From NCBI RefSeq assembly GCF_910594005.1, contig NC_057831.1, forward strand, positions 40,196,001 through 40,260,000: DNA of 64,000 bases. Reading direction: 5' to 3'. This stretch comes from Cervus elaphus (lineage: Eukaryota > Chordata > Mammalia > Artiodactyla > Cervidae). Within the stretch, counting starts at the first letter, position 1, and every line of letters begins with the position of its first letter. A program made the position numbers and the translations under genes. Positions 1-10,521 of this stretch are shown in pieces. The notes under the pieces were generated by a model. It searched no databases. It saw only the letters and a program-made list of their open reading frames with translations, and was not told the DNA's origin.

Positions 1-1668
1 TTACACAGAACGGAAAGTGAGCCAGGGAAAGAATCAAACTTGAACTCATATCTATGACTTGCATTGTTCAATGATATAAATAACATTACTTGTGAATATT
101 TGGAATGCAAGATACATTTTTGCAATTAAAATATAGAGCCATGATTCTGTGTGGTGGATGAAAGTGAACATAAATACTCATATCTTGTTGCTGACAGGGT
201 ATCAAAGTTGTGGAATTAAGTTAACTAGTGTGGGAGTAAACATACTTCAACCATATAATTTACTAGTACAGACTAAAAAAAATTCCCTGGGGGTCAGGTG
301 GGGGGAGGGACAGAAGAGTCCTTCATCAATGATACACACTTATTCTTTATCTCATTTTCCTTGCAGAAAAAATGTGACTATGGTGTCTACTTTTTCCTTC
401 TTAAGGAAGTTACAGTAACAGACCTTTATGCTAAAATCTAGAAGGACAAATGAGTTAATGAATGTTAAATGCTTTCAAAGTATTTAAATGAACAGATGAA
501 TATAAAATTGTGGCATTAAAATGAGCAATCCAGGGTTACAATTCAGTTATCTAATGGGGACCCTGTCTTTGGACATGCCCTCAAAATGGCTTTAAGTTTT
601 TCAGGGCAGGCAAAATGACATAAGTAGGGGTAGCTATTTTGCAAAGATATTTTGGAAAACCTAAGTAGGAGAAAAGCTACTGGGTATACTGGAGAAATTT
701 CAAGTTGAGGATATTCTTGTGTTAAAGAAATTGATGAATTTTCAGGGGACCTCCTGTGTGTCGGGTATACTGTTAGATGAACGGAATAGAAAAATGAATT
801 GGATGGGTCCTCTCACATTCAAAGGGGTGACGGCTAACCACACAAATAATTATCACGCTGTGAGATTGGCATTAGGCTGGGGGCTTGCACAAATTCCTGT
901 GTAAGCGGTGTAAGGTGGACTGGGACCAGGAAGAAGGAGGTGAGGTGTTTTAAATTCAAGCGAAATTGTAGACTCATTTAGATGTCATTTCAAACCAATG
1001 GTGACAGTTTTTGCTTAGGGCGGCGGAGGGGCGGAGTGGGAAGCGGGAGAGTGCTAGCTGTTGCCAGACACACATCACACTAAAAAGACAAGACGAAACA
1101 AGGAAATTCTCTTCCAAAACAGTCGGGAAAAAATATCCAGAACTCCCTGAAATAAAGGAAACCTTCTGGTTACAACGTGCGTTGCTAGGGATTTATTTTT
1201 TCCCCTTCTTTTCTAAGAGAGTAAAATCGCACAGATATATTGAAGCCCTTGGAGTTTTGTGAACAAAGTGTGTACTCAAGACGTCAACTGAGCACGGTGT
1301 TAAGTGCCCGACTACAAAGGGTTAAACGGAAGGGGGTGGATCGGAGATGGGGAAGGCTGGCGAAAAGGTTCACAAGCACCATTTTCCAACTTGCAAAAAC
1401 TCTGAACTTTTAAGCACCCAAAAATACACATGTGTGTGTCTGTGAGCTCAGGCAGATTTATCTCGGTAATTTTTTTTTTTTTTTTAATCATAATGTCTCT
1501 GTTTCTCTCCCAGTGCTTTAAACACTTAGCAGTCCCCCTTAGGATCGCGTGGCAAAAGCTGCAGCAAGGCATCGGCTGCGCTATTTACGAGCAGCGTTCA
1601 AAGCAGCCCTCTTGTCCTCCACCCACTGCAAACGACCATCTTCAGCCTGGGTTACCTCTGGGGCCCTA
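1..1668. other. 5' flanking DNA of SLIT2, no gene recognised
   Basis: This is AT-rich flank that turns GC-rich after about 1669. The open frames here are short and lack codon or family character. Small features are a C/G-rich GGGGGTCAGGTGGGGGGAGG stretch near 289-308, a short alternating (TG) run near 1430 and a poly-T tract near 1470-1485. No SINE, LINE or LTR could be recognised. It most likely holds distal promoter sequence, but nothing specific can be assigned. Confidence 0.6.
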
Positions 1669-1860
1669 GAGCTCGCAGCTGGGGAAACCTCCTTCCACCG
1701 CCAAACTTTGCCGCGGCGTGAGAGCGAGGGCGCGAGCCGGAGTGCGCGGGAACGCGCCGCCCGCCGCCGCCTCCGCCCGGCGCTGGCAGCCCTGGCCTCA
1801 CCTCCGCCGGGCGAGGTGCAGGCTCCCCGCGCTCAGCCAGTGGGCGGCGCCGGACCGCGC

Positions 1861-1886
1861 GGGGCGGGGCCGGGGGGGGGTGGGGG
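1861..1886 (+). promoter_or_regulatory. GC box and G-tract (potential G-quadruplex) upstream of the TATA box
   Basis: A consensus Sp1/KLF-type GGGGCGGGGC lies at 1861-1870. It is followed without interruption by a run of nine Gs, a T and five more Gs. At least four runs of four or more Gs lie within 26 bases, which meets the usual pattern for an intramolecular G-quadruplex. The tract ends about 10 bases before the TATA box, where Sp1-type activator sites are normally found. Binding and folding are inferred. Confidence 0.6.
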
Positions 1887-1896
1887 CTCCGCCGGG

Positions 1897-1904
1897 TATA
1901 TAAA
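1897..1904 (+). promoter_or_regulatory. TATA box (TATATAAA), candidate core promoter of SLIT2
   Basis: This is a perfect TATATAAA inside the CpG island, preceded by a GC box. It would place transcription start about 25-32 nt downstream, near 1925-1935. It is the only strong TATA element seen between the flank and the SLIT2 start codon. The start codon lies about 1.9 kb further on, so this may drive a long leader, or it may be one of several promoters with others nearer exon 1. The TATA motif is seen directly; the start site is inferred. Confidence 0.65.
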
Positions 1905-1918
1905 GCCGGCGCCGGCTT
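1903..1918. repeat. 16-bp perfect palindrome between the TATA box and predicted start
   Basis: AAGCCGGCGCCGGCTT reads the same on both strands. It overlaps the last two bases of the TATA box and ends about 10 bases before the predicted start site. Its core is a GCCGGC duplication that includes a GGCGCC site. It could extrude as a hairpin or bind a symmetric factor dimer; no function is shown. Confidence 0.7.
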
Positions 1919-2041
1919 AACTTCTGACTTGGGGTTATTTATTTGGGGAGTACGCGGACGGCGGAGGCTGGTGGTGGTGGCGGCGGCGGCTGCTGCCGCA
2001 GACGGTGGTTAAAAAAAGGCGGCAGGGAGCGGCGGCGAGTG

Positions 2042-2110
2042 ATGGGAGCTCCGTGGCTCCCGGGCGCTGGCGGGATCTGCCGAGCTTTCCGGGCAAGGCG
2101 GGAGCGCTGA
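2042..2110 (+). other. Upstream ORF, 22 codons, strong start context
   Basis: ATG with G at -3 and G at +4 opens a 22-codon frame ending in TGA at 2108-2110. It begins about 110 nt after the predicted TATA-driven start. If the leader is transcribed as one piece, this is the first AUG met by scanning ribosomes and should lower translation from the SLIT2 AUG. The peptide matches no family I recognise. Confidence 0.35.
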
Positions 2111-2956
2111 GGAGAAAGGGAAGCGTCCGGGGGCCCGCGGCCAGCTCCAGAAGCGCGGGCCGGGTTTTTGTTCGGCTGCGCTGAGCGCCAGGCAGCCCGA
2201 GCCAACAACTCCAGTTACAACAACAACCCACCTTCCCGCAGCCGAGCTAGACTAGGGCTGCTGCGTCCGTCCTATTGTTTAGACACTTGCCAGGAGCTCG
2301 GGAGTCAACAGAGCCACCGAGTCCCCGCTCCCTACCGCCGCCTTCCCTCTTCCCCACTTCCCTCCCCCCAGAAAGAGGCGCGGAAAGCCACCTGGAGTGG
2401 GGAAGGTGCTGGAAGGAGACGGGCTGCTCCGGACTGCGGCCGCCGAGTCAGGTGCAGCGCCCGGATTCGAGCGGCGTCGCGACGTCGGCGGGAGGACTCC
2501 CACCGTAGCTGTGGGGACTGGATTCAAAGCCTGGGAAAAGTTCCTGCACTTTGAGAAGAAGGGCCCGCTTGGGGGCGGCTGTCGGGGGGAGGCCGAGGGG
2601 CTGCGCCCCGCCCCCCCTCCCGGAGGCTGCTCTTGTTTCTTCCACCTCTGCCATCAGGTGTCTGCTGCGGAGCCGCGGCGTATCCGGGAGACGCGAGGGG
2701 CTGACACACGCACGCACACAGGACTGCAGTTAGCTGCCTCCTGGGGTCTCCTTGGATTAGCAGATCCCACCGACCCAACTGCCATCTCTCCGCCCTCCGG
2801 AACACCCCGGGAGGACCTGGGAGGCGGACACCTCCAGCTTGGCCTTTCCACACTCTTTCTGGCCGGCCTGCCAGCCATTCCCTACTCAGTCTTAGCAGGA
2901 GCTCTCATCCTCAACTTGGCCTCTTGGATTTCCTCTGCCGTGGTCGTGACTAGTGG

Positions 2957-3100
2957 ATGTTCCTGCCTGCTGTGGCGGCGGTTCGATTGCCCTTTTGTCT
3001 TTTCTGCTTGACCTCGGGGAAGGCCCTCGTGCGGAGCGTCTCCAAGGACGCCGGGCGGGAGGCGGAATTGCCCATACATCCTTTAGCGAAGCGCATGTGA
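2957..3100 (+). other. Upstream ORF, 47 codons, weak start context
   Basis: ATG with T at -3 opens a 47-codon frame that ends in ATG TGA at 3095-3100. Its N-terminal half is hydrophobic, but no protein family is recognised. Relevant only if this stretch is part of a SLIT2 leader. Confidence 0.25.
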
Positions 3101-3155
3101 CGGGGACCGGCTGGGGCTGCGGAGGAGCTGCAGGCCAGGGGGGAGGCCGCGTGAG

Positions 3156-3162
3156 TGAGTCA
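3156..3162. promoter_or_regulatory. Consensus AP-1 site (TGAGTCA)
   Basis: A perfect TGAGTCA lies in the CpG island about 660 bases before the start codon. A second copy lies in proximal intron 1 at 4363-4369. Seven-base matches occur by chance, so occupancy is not established. Confidence 0.3.
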
Positions 3163-3232
3163 CGCCAGGAGCCCCGCAGCGCGGTTCCGCGCCCCTCAGG
3201 CTGCGCGCCAGCCCCGTGCGCCCCCGCGCGCC

Positions 3233-3289
3233 ATGTCCACTCGTCCAGTGTGCTTCGCTCCCGGCCCGCGGGGCTCCTGCGCCTTTTAG
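3233..3289 (+). other. Upstream ORF, 18 codons
   Basis: ATG with G at -3 opens an 18-codon frame ending in TAG at 3287-3289, about 530 nt before the SLIT2 start. It is a candidate translational brake if the leader includes this region. No peptide family recognised. Confidence 0.3.
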
Positions 3290-3818
3290 TTTCGGAGAGC
3301 CCACTTTGATCGAGGCCACCATTCCTACTGAGCCTCCTCCTTCTGTCTTCTACAGTCTTCACTGGAATTGGATTTGCAGAGGGGGTCGGTGGAATCGGAT
3401 CACCTCAGTTCCACGCACAACTGGCCCCTGCATCTTCACGATCTTCATCAGCCGTTGCAAGCTTCAGGTCTCTTACCGCCAAGTTGATATTTGCCAGACA
3501 GACGACGCGCGATCCGCTCCCCGCTGCTCTGGGGTCTCCCTGTAGCCTTGGCCAGGCCAATTGATCTTCTGGACCTAAAGTTGCCCAAGGAGCGCCTGCC
3601 CTGCAGGAGGAGAAGGGCGAGGGGAGCTGAGAGGCGTGTACCTGTGTCAGCCCTACTGCCTTGAATATTACTGTTACTTCTGTATCATTTCGTGCACGTT
3701 ATCTGGACACTGGTGGCTGGGCTCGAGGCACTGGGCCTCAGGCACCGCGCGGTTGGAGCAGAGGAACGAGCTAAAGAGAAACCCCCGGGGCCGGCGAGCT
3801 AGGAGGCGGCGGGGAAAG

Positions 3819-3997
3819 ATGCACGGCGTCGGCTGGCAGACGCTGTCCCTGTCTCTGGGGTTAGTGCTGGCGATCCTGAACGAGGTGGCGCCGCAAGCGT
3901 GTCCGGCGCAGTGCTCCTGCTCCGGGAGCACAGTGGACTGTCACGGGCTGGCGTTGCGCAGTGTGCCCAGGAATATCCCCCGCAACACCGAGAGACT
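3819..3997 (+). CDS. SLIT2 coding exon 1: signal peptide and LRR N-terminal cap
   Basis: The start is ATG at 3819 with A at -3, the first in-frame ATG after a TAG at 3543. It encodes 59 full codons plus two bases (CT) of Leu60, followed by donor GTGAGT. Residues 1-27 form a secretory signal: a hydrophobic core LSLSLGLVLAIL, then an Ala/Pro-rich stretch. Cysteines at 28, 32, 34 and 41 fit the CX3CXCX6C LRRNT cap, which seals the first LRR domain. The next residues are the conserved SLIT start of the repeat solenoid. From memory of human SLIT2, differences sit mainly in the signal peptide (His2, Thr8, Glu22), which is typical drift. SLIT1 and SLIT3 differ much more here, so the paralogue call is firm. 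Confidence 0.97.
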
Positions 3998-6679
3998 GTG
4001 AGTATGGGCGCGTTCTCCACCTTGGCCCTCCCTCCCATCGGGGTCGCGCAGCCCCTGTATCTAGACTGGAGGGACCCCGAGTCACAGGGACTTGTGCCCG
4101 GGGCAGCCCCCGCTAGCTTTCCTCAACGCGCATCCTAGGCTTGAACTCTCTGGGAGGGCGCTGCCCAAGGAGGGGCCACTGCCCAAGGAGGGGCGGGCCC
4201 GCTGACTACTGCGCTAGGTCCCTTCCTCCGGCTCTCGTCCCGCCACTCGCAGCCCTTTGCGGGCTGGTTCTCTGAGGCTGGGGAGGCGGGGAGATGAGGA
4301 AAGAGGAGTCGAGTATGCCCGGGGCAAGGGAGACGCGACTTTGTTCCTTGGACTCCGTAAACTGAGTCACCTTGCGGTTAGAAACTCTCGCGGGTCGGTT
4401 CAGGGCTCCGTTCCGGCTCTTGTCACCGCGGGGTGGCGCGAGGAGGGGGGTGGAGGGGAAGGGGTACTCAAACGAGAGAAACCTCTGCTCCCGGGCTTTA
4501 TGTCGCCCTCCTGGGGACGGAGGGAGAGGAGATGGGGTGTGGGGAGGCTGACCCCGCCCGGGGGCGCTTCCACAGGCCCACGGAAGGAAGGATGCCCCAG
4601 GATAGCGGCCGCGCGCAGCCTCCAGCTACTCTTCCCCCGCCTGCCACTTCCCGGGGGAGGAGGCGGCGGCGGAGAGCCCCCCGGGTCGTGTCGGAGCCGG
4701 GGGACTCCAGAGGCAGACCGCGCGTCCCATCGACTAAGCGAAGTTAGGGCTGGCTGTCCAAACCAGGACCGGTGAAGGCGGGTCTGACCGCTTTGGTAAC
4801 CCCGCGGCCCTCGGCTGCCCCCTCCGGCCCTTCCTGCTGAGCCCCAGTGCCCCCTTTCCACCTTTCTGGCAGTTTCTGCGTCTCTGCGCGTGTCAGCAGC
4901 TCCCTTTCCTTCCTCTCCTTTCTTCGCGCTCTGCTGCCCGCAGACATCCCCGCCTCCCTGTCTCTGCGAGTCCCTAATGAAGAAGTAATAGCCGAGCGGG
5001 TGATGACGGCCCACGCGCTGCTTGTGGGGCGCTTTCCGAGTTCAGGGAAGTGAAGCGTGGAGGCCGTTCTCTTTGTGAACGTCGAGGCCGCTGCCCCGGC
5101 GTCCGGGGCGCGCTTCCCTCACTGTTGCGCGTGGGCCGGGCGGGGCAGGGAGGACCTGGGAGGCGCTGCCGGGCTGCGCTCCCCGGGCCTCTGCGCCCGG
5201 GGCTGTGAGGGTGGAGGGCCGCGGAGGGGACCGGCTTGGCCTCGCACGCCTCCACCCGCGCGGCTCTCAGCGCTGCGAGTCGATCGTATCCAACCCATTT
5301 CCCTCTCTCTCAGTTTAAAGTCGAGCCACTTCTTTCCCTTGCAAATGGCTCCCCCATCCCGAGCCTCACTGAGCTGACCCCTACTCGGTTTCTGCCTTCC
5401 TTCCCAGGCCCGCAGCGCTGGGCACGTTGCGGCCCTACCGAAGGGGTCTTGTCAAAAATGTGGTCTACCAAGTTTGTGTGAGATAGGGGCTTGAGGACTC
5501 ACGTCAGGTCAGCTAGTTCGAAAAGGGAACAAACAATTCGATGGTGCTTTGCTCAGCAAGGAAAATGGTTTGGGAAGGCAATGCAAAACTCAGCCTTAGC
5601 GCTTGTCATTTCATGCTATTCAGAAAGGTTTAAAGTTTAAGCACTAACACGTCTTATTCAACAAAAGGGGAATGCATTTGGGGAAAAAAATAAATATAGC
5701 AACTGAGTTTTAGGTACTTGAAAAAAATGTACCCCTAAGAGGGATTTATAAAGAATTTTCCGAAAATAGTTTACTCAGTGGCGGCTTATAAAATTATATT
5801 ATTGACAACATAAGCACATTAAATATAGACCCCAAACATGCCGTCTTAAAGTCAAGGTAAGGTTTACTTCCCTGAAGGGGAGAACATTCAAACCGCAGCA
5901 AAGCCTGGTTTTACTTGAAATGATTGAAACCAGGGCAAGTTTAGATCTTGACCTAAGATGCCAGAAAAGGGGGTTGTGACTCAAGGAAACTGTGGTGCTG
6001 AAATCTGGACCAAAATGTCAGGGTCTGAATACTATTTCCATTATTGCCCTTGCTGGTAGTTTTCACTTTACAGTTCGCAGCGGGGGTTCCTGAGCTGCAA
6101 ATAAAGAGTTTAGTTTTCATACAAACATAGAATTGTTGGAAGGTAAATGCCTATAAATGCCAGTCTTTGAAGTGCAGTTCTTTTGATGACATTTCAACTT
6201 TATTCTTTGCCTTAGGAAGTTTAGCCACGGTGCCACCTAAGGATAGGGGTCTGAATTTTTAAAATTTCTCCCTGAATAATATTAGAAAATTGTTCGTTTA
6301 ACTTCCTGAAGGAAACTTTTTGGGAGTGTTCATAACAATTATAGTAAACAGCAGAGTATCTGTGAAATTAATATACACCTTCTTATAAAAACAAAAATGA
6401 AAAGCACTCCCATACACACACAAAAGAGAACTCTTGATAACAGAATCCCTTCATTTTCTTGTCATATGCTGGTAAGCATAGACTGTAAACTTGCTAAGAA
6501 TCATTTTAAAAATTTTCTTTCACAGATGACTTCCTTCTCTTTTCCTCTCTTTTACTTTGCAAACTAATAATTGAAACTGATCTTTTATCTCCCAGTTCTT
6601 ATTTAGTGTATATTTTTCTTTAACTAGATAATGATAGAAATTAAATGGAAGTTTCATTTTCTTACTTGTTTTCTCTTAG
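3998..6679 (+). other. SLIT2 intron 1 (2,682 nt)
   Basis: GTGAGT...TTAG intron. The first 1.3 kb continues the CpG island and includes an 18-bp tandem duplication at 4161-4194 and an AP-1 consensus at 4363. The rest is AT-rich. No interspersed repeat or additional gene was recognised. First introns of CpG-island genes often hold enhancers, but none can be shown here. Confidence 0.95.
4161..4194. repeat. Short tandem duplication (16 of 18 bases kept)
   Basis: CTGCCCAAGGAGGGGC occurs at 4161-4176 and again at 4179-4194, separated by CA. It is a recent-looking 18-bp slip duplication in the GC-rich part of intron 1. Confidence 0.8.
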
Positions 6680-6751
6680 GGATTTGAATGGAAATAACAT
6701 CACAAGGATTACCAAAACAGATTTTGCTGGTCTTCGACACCTAAGAGTTCT
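6680..6751 (+). CDS. SLIT2 coding exon 2: first full leucine-rich repeat
   Basis: The exon is 72 nt, bounded by acceptor TTTTCTCTTAG and donor GTAAGT. The first base completes Leu60; 23 codons give residues 61-83 (starting DLNGNNITRI), and CT begins Leu84. The sequence fits the LxLxxNxIxxIxxxxFxxLxxLxxL repeat of extracellular LRR proteins and appears identical to human SLIT2 as I recall it. Both ends are phase 2, so the exon is one complete 24-residue repeat that can be skipped or duplicated without shifting the frame. Confidence 0.97.
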
Positions 6752-7898
6752 GTAAGTATGTTCTTCTGTGTTTTGGAGAATTACCATGTTTTTTAAGGTT
6801 GTGGATTTTGAATCATTACTGATCTCAGGTTTAAAAACTGTCTCAATGACAGAAACATAAAATTTTACCAGGCCTTGGTTTCCTTTCTGTTTATCAGTGT
6901 ACTACAATTTTTAATAAAAATGTAGGCTTTTAAGTTTAGGTGCAGGCCATAAAATAGTGTTATGGAAATGACCTCAAATATTTGCTGTAACAACCCTAAG
7001 TGCTTATGCATATAAAAATGTAACATAATTGCTTTCACAATATGCGTAATGTGAGACATTTGATATACTTTTAGGATTTGAGATTAACTAGAAAGAATTT
7101 AAGTGGGTCTGCATTTTATTATTGCTAATATAAAAATGTTCAGACTTTTCTAGCAATCAACACATACAAATATTTTCTAACATTAAAATAAAACAATCCA
7201 GGTTTTTGCCAAGTTTTTAGCGGGAAATGTTTCCCACTAAAATATTTTGAATTGGTAATATTTTGAATTATCGCTTGTATCTATTAACTTTGCAGCTTTT
7301 ATAAAATTGTTGCAATGTGATTACTTCTTTGGGTGTTAAGTTGTGAGTGAACCATCATTTGAGATTCAGTGTAATGTAAAACTTTTTTCTTACAAATTTT
7401 TAATTAAGTTTAAATTTAATATTTATATTGCGGTGAACATATACTTTTGATCATTGTGTGTTCACCGTTTATTTTTAAAAAACACATTTTGCCCTTGATG
7501 AATTCTTCCCATTGCTGACATTTATCTATCAGTGAATTGAAGTCTATATGTGATGAATTATTGTATGTTGATTCTTTCGGTTAAGAACTCACTTGAAAAC
7601 CAGCCATCAAAATTGTAGTATCATGGGTTACACCTCAAGATATACTATAGTTTAAGGTTCAGGATTCTGACTAAATTTTGTGAGAAACTGAATTAGTATT
7701 TTTTATGAAAGTTTTGTGATGAGGATACTATTTTCCCTCCCTGACATTTTTCATATAAATCATTGTTAGATTTTGTATTGAATCTGAAACCAGAGCAGTA
7801 TTTAACTTTGTAAATGGACAAGTTTTAAGTTGCTGAATTGAAACTTTTTCAGATAATGAGTGCTAACATTAAGACCCCTGTTATACTTTGCATTTCAG
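6752..7898 (+). other. SLIT2 intron 2 (1,147 nt)
   Basis: GTAAGT...TTTCAG intron of AT-rich unique DNA. I see no repeat family, RNA gene or other coding sequence in it. Confidence 0.95.
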
Positions 7899-7970
7899 TC
7901 AGCTTATGGAGAATAAGATTACCACCATTGAAAGAGGAGCATTCCAGGATCTTAAAGAACTGGAGAGACT
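7899..7970 (+). CDS. SLIT2 coding exon 3: second leucine-rich repeat
   Basis: The exon is 72 nt with acceptor TTGCATTTCAG and donor GTGAGT, again phase 2 at both ends. It completes Leu84 and encodes residues 85-107 (starting QLMENKITTI), with CT starting Leu108. The LRR pattern with Asn at the conserved turn is intact. Thr replaces the Ser I recall in human at ENKI(S/T)TIE, a mild change on the exposed face. Confidence 0.97.
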
Positions 7971-9460
7971 GTGAGTATTTTCAATTCCAAACTTATGACG
8001 ACATAACTATATTTTTAATAATACTTGCATTTTGAGGACCATGTCTTTAATTTCATGTCTTAGTCTTTGTAAATTTACAAAAACAAGAGGTTGAATTAGT
8101 GATTTTTAGACTAATTTACAATTAGAAATTATAGAAGTTTTGCCTAAATAGTACTAATTTGTGATAAAGTTCAAAAACATACTTACTTTCCTGACACTTT
8201 TACTTCCTTGATAACCATTGCTTTGGTACTTAAGAGATGCACGTTTTTTCTTATTGTTCATATAGTTTGTTTTATTTGCTTATGGGAGGAAAGGTGGTAT
8301 TTTTATTTGTATTTATGGGGCATTATAAAACAAAATTTTGCTGATAATTATTTTAGTTCCCATGATGTTACTATGTGTGTCATTAATGGCATTGGAAGAA
8401 ATATTTAAAGTTCTTAATGTTATAAAGATTTGCCTTCTGATATTTAACACTTATGGTGAATATTTATTTCATTATTTTACAGTAGCTTTCTAAATATTCT
8501 TTTTGCTGGGAAAACCATTTAAGGATAAATGGAAGTAAGAATTACTTTATCAAAGCATGTCATTTAACATTAATTGTTTTTTTCCCAAGAAGATCAAATG
8601 TGGACTTCAGAATTTAAAATGCATTTTTTAAATTTCAGACACAAAATCTTATGGATTGATATATATTACTTGAGAACCATTATTATTTTAGGCCTACGTG
8701 TATATGTACAAAAGACAGAAGCCTCTGTCTGAATTAAGATAAATACACAATTTGTAACTTGAAATATGAATTATATATCTCCATATGTCTTGATAATTCA
8801 AGTTTAGTAGCTTTGCATTTCTAAGGCCAAATAGTGGCTCTATTGAAAGTAGCGACAATTATTTTAATAAGTTTCCTTGTCTGTTTTAAGAGGCACTTTA
8901 GGTAAAAGTAAAAATTTTACTTAAAATAGTGAGATATGAAGTTCATTTTGGGTATAGCACATACTCAGATTCATTGGGCCCTATTACAAAAGTTAATTCA
9001 GTATAATTGTAAATAAAAAAATGACTTGTCAACTTCTAAGTTATTTGTAAATAGAAGCTACACTTATAACTTAAAGTTAAATACAGATATACCTAATTTA
9101 TTTATAAAAAATTTTTCCATGAACAGTATTACAATAAAGGGATATATTTGTGGGATTCAAAATAAATGTAAAGCCACTACTTCAAGCTAGTTTTGGGAAG
9201 GAAATAAAGATAAGGAAAACATTTGGTTACGTTTATAACAAAGTTCATAAGTTCATAATCTATCTCAATATATAAAAATATTCTGAAACTATTTATTCTT
9301 TGATCTCTTTTGTGACTAGCTAGTGAGTACTTGACAAATTTATTTTTAATTCATCCATTGAAACTAAGCATTAATATAATTTAAATGATAAGATGAAGAG
9401 ATAATTTAAAATGATCATTTAAATGTTAATAGTTTTTTATCAATAACTTATATTTAGTCA

Positions 9461-9478
9461 TGTATGTGTGTGTGTGTT
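9461..9478. repeat. (TG)n microsatellite, short
   Basis: An imperfect run of TG dinucleotides in intron 3, followed by an alternating TA/TATG stretch to about 9525. Confidence 0.85.
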
Positions 9479-10505
9479 TAGGATTTATATATACATGTGA
9501 GATATATATGTATGTATATTTATATTTTTTTTCCTTGAACAACTTTGACCTTGAAAGATTCTCAGTGGCTTTTCATGAAGTCTCTATTTGGTTTCTTTTG
9601 TAGTTTTAAGTATTTTCAGACACTGAAACAAAACAAACCTTTTCATTATTTTTCAAGCCACTTTGGAGTATCGTTTGAACTTTCATTTTGAATAAATTAA
9701 CTTTTCCTAAAATTTATTAACCAGATACACTATGATCTGAAATTCGGTTAAAGTTGTAAGTAGGTGCTATTTTTTGACTTTAACTTCCCCTGGGAGTGTC
9801 ACTTCATCTCAGAACAATTTTCTGTTCCATGAAGATGCAGTAAGATGTTTCAGAGTGGGAGGAGGGTTTGTAATTTTGAATGAAAACTAATATATATGCA
9901 GGACTTCTTTAAATCACCCCAGCTGTTGGCAGAGAGCAAATATTTCATATTTGTGAGGAAAAGCTGAGAAAATTCCTTTTGTTTACAACTGCCAAGTCCA
10001 TCTGATGGAAACACATTGTTATCTGACAGCCAATTCATCTCCTTGGGACTCTGGAATTCAAAACCATTTCTTAGGAACACTTTTCAAATATTTAGTTTTT
10101 TTTTAAATACATTAAATGGCAAACAGTTTTGCTAAAGAATGCATTCAGGTTATTGTGAAATAAACTGTTTTATATTTTGTTCAGTATATTAATTAAAAAA
10201 TAGAAATTTATAAAGCTACCCAGAGAGTTCTATAATCAAATTACTATGGCATTATAATGATATAATTATGGCATACATTCTTATTGTAGTAGGTGATGTC
10301 ATTAACATCGCATAGATTGCTTCCCCTCCCAATAGTTGCAAGAGACAACGTAATAAATTGGAAGTAACCAGTGAATTAACTTTTAAATAATATATCTCAT
10401 GTGAACTTATGTTTTTGGCACCTTGAATCTGAAGTTTAAATTCAAACTCCAAATTATGAAAAGGTCTACAAATGCAGATTTATGTTGTAAATGCCATTTA
10501 TACTA

Positions 10506-10521
10506 CATATATATATATATA
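10506..10521. repeat. (TA)n microsatellite, short
   Basis: About eight uninterrupted AT units in intron 3. Confidence 0.85.

Larger units (their letters stand above)
1927..3818 (+). other. Possible long 5' leader of SLIT2 (if transcribed from the TATA promoter)
   Basis: This GC-rich stretch lies between the predicted TATA-driven start and the SLIT2 initiation codon. It contains at least four upstream AUGs if unspliced. The SLIT2 frame is open from just after a TAG at 3543-3545 to the start codon, but has no upstream in-frame ATG, so the 3819 ATG is the first usable one. No convincing internal intron was recognised, but an alternative first exon cannot be excluded. The true leader could be much shorter if a TATA-less start is used closer to exon 1. 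Confidence 0.4.
1669..5330. promoter_or_regulatory. CpG island spanning the SLIT2 promoter, leader, exon 1 and proximal intron 1
   Basis: The base composition changes sharply to dense CpG and long G/C runs around 1669 and decays back to AT-rich DNA after about 5330. The island holds GC boxes, the TATA box, exon 1 and the first 1.3 kb of intron 1. The 3300-3780 part is less CpG-dense. SLIT2 is known to have a 5' CpG island that becomes methylated in tumours. The edges given are by eye. All open frames here on either strand, including a 204-codon minus frame at 4400-5014, look like by-products of stop-poor GC-rich DNA. Confidence 0.85.

Noticed and set aside
2397..3011. 204-codon + strand frame in the CpG island
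   Set aside because: It starts at GTG, not ATG. It lies in stop-poor GC-rich DNA and has no recognisable domain; it overlaps the SLIT2 leader.
4400..5014. 204-codon minus strand frame in intron 1
   Set aside because: Low-complexity Arg/Gly/Pro-rich product in the CpG island, a typical by-product of few A/T-containing stops. No family recognised.
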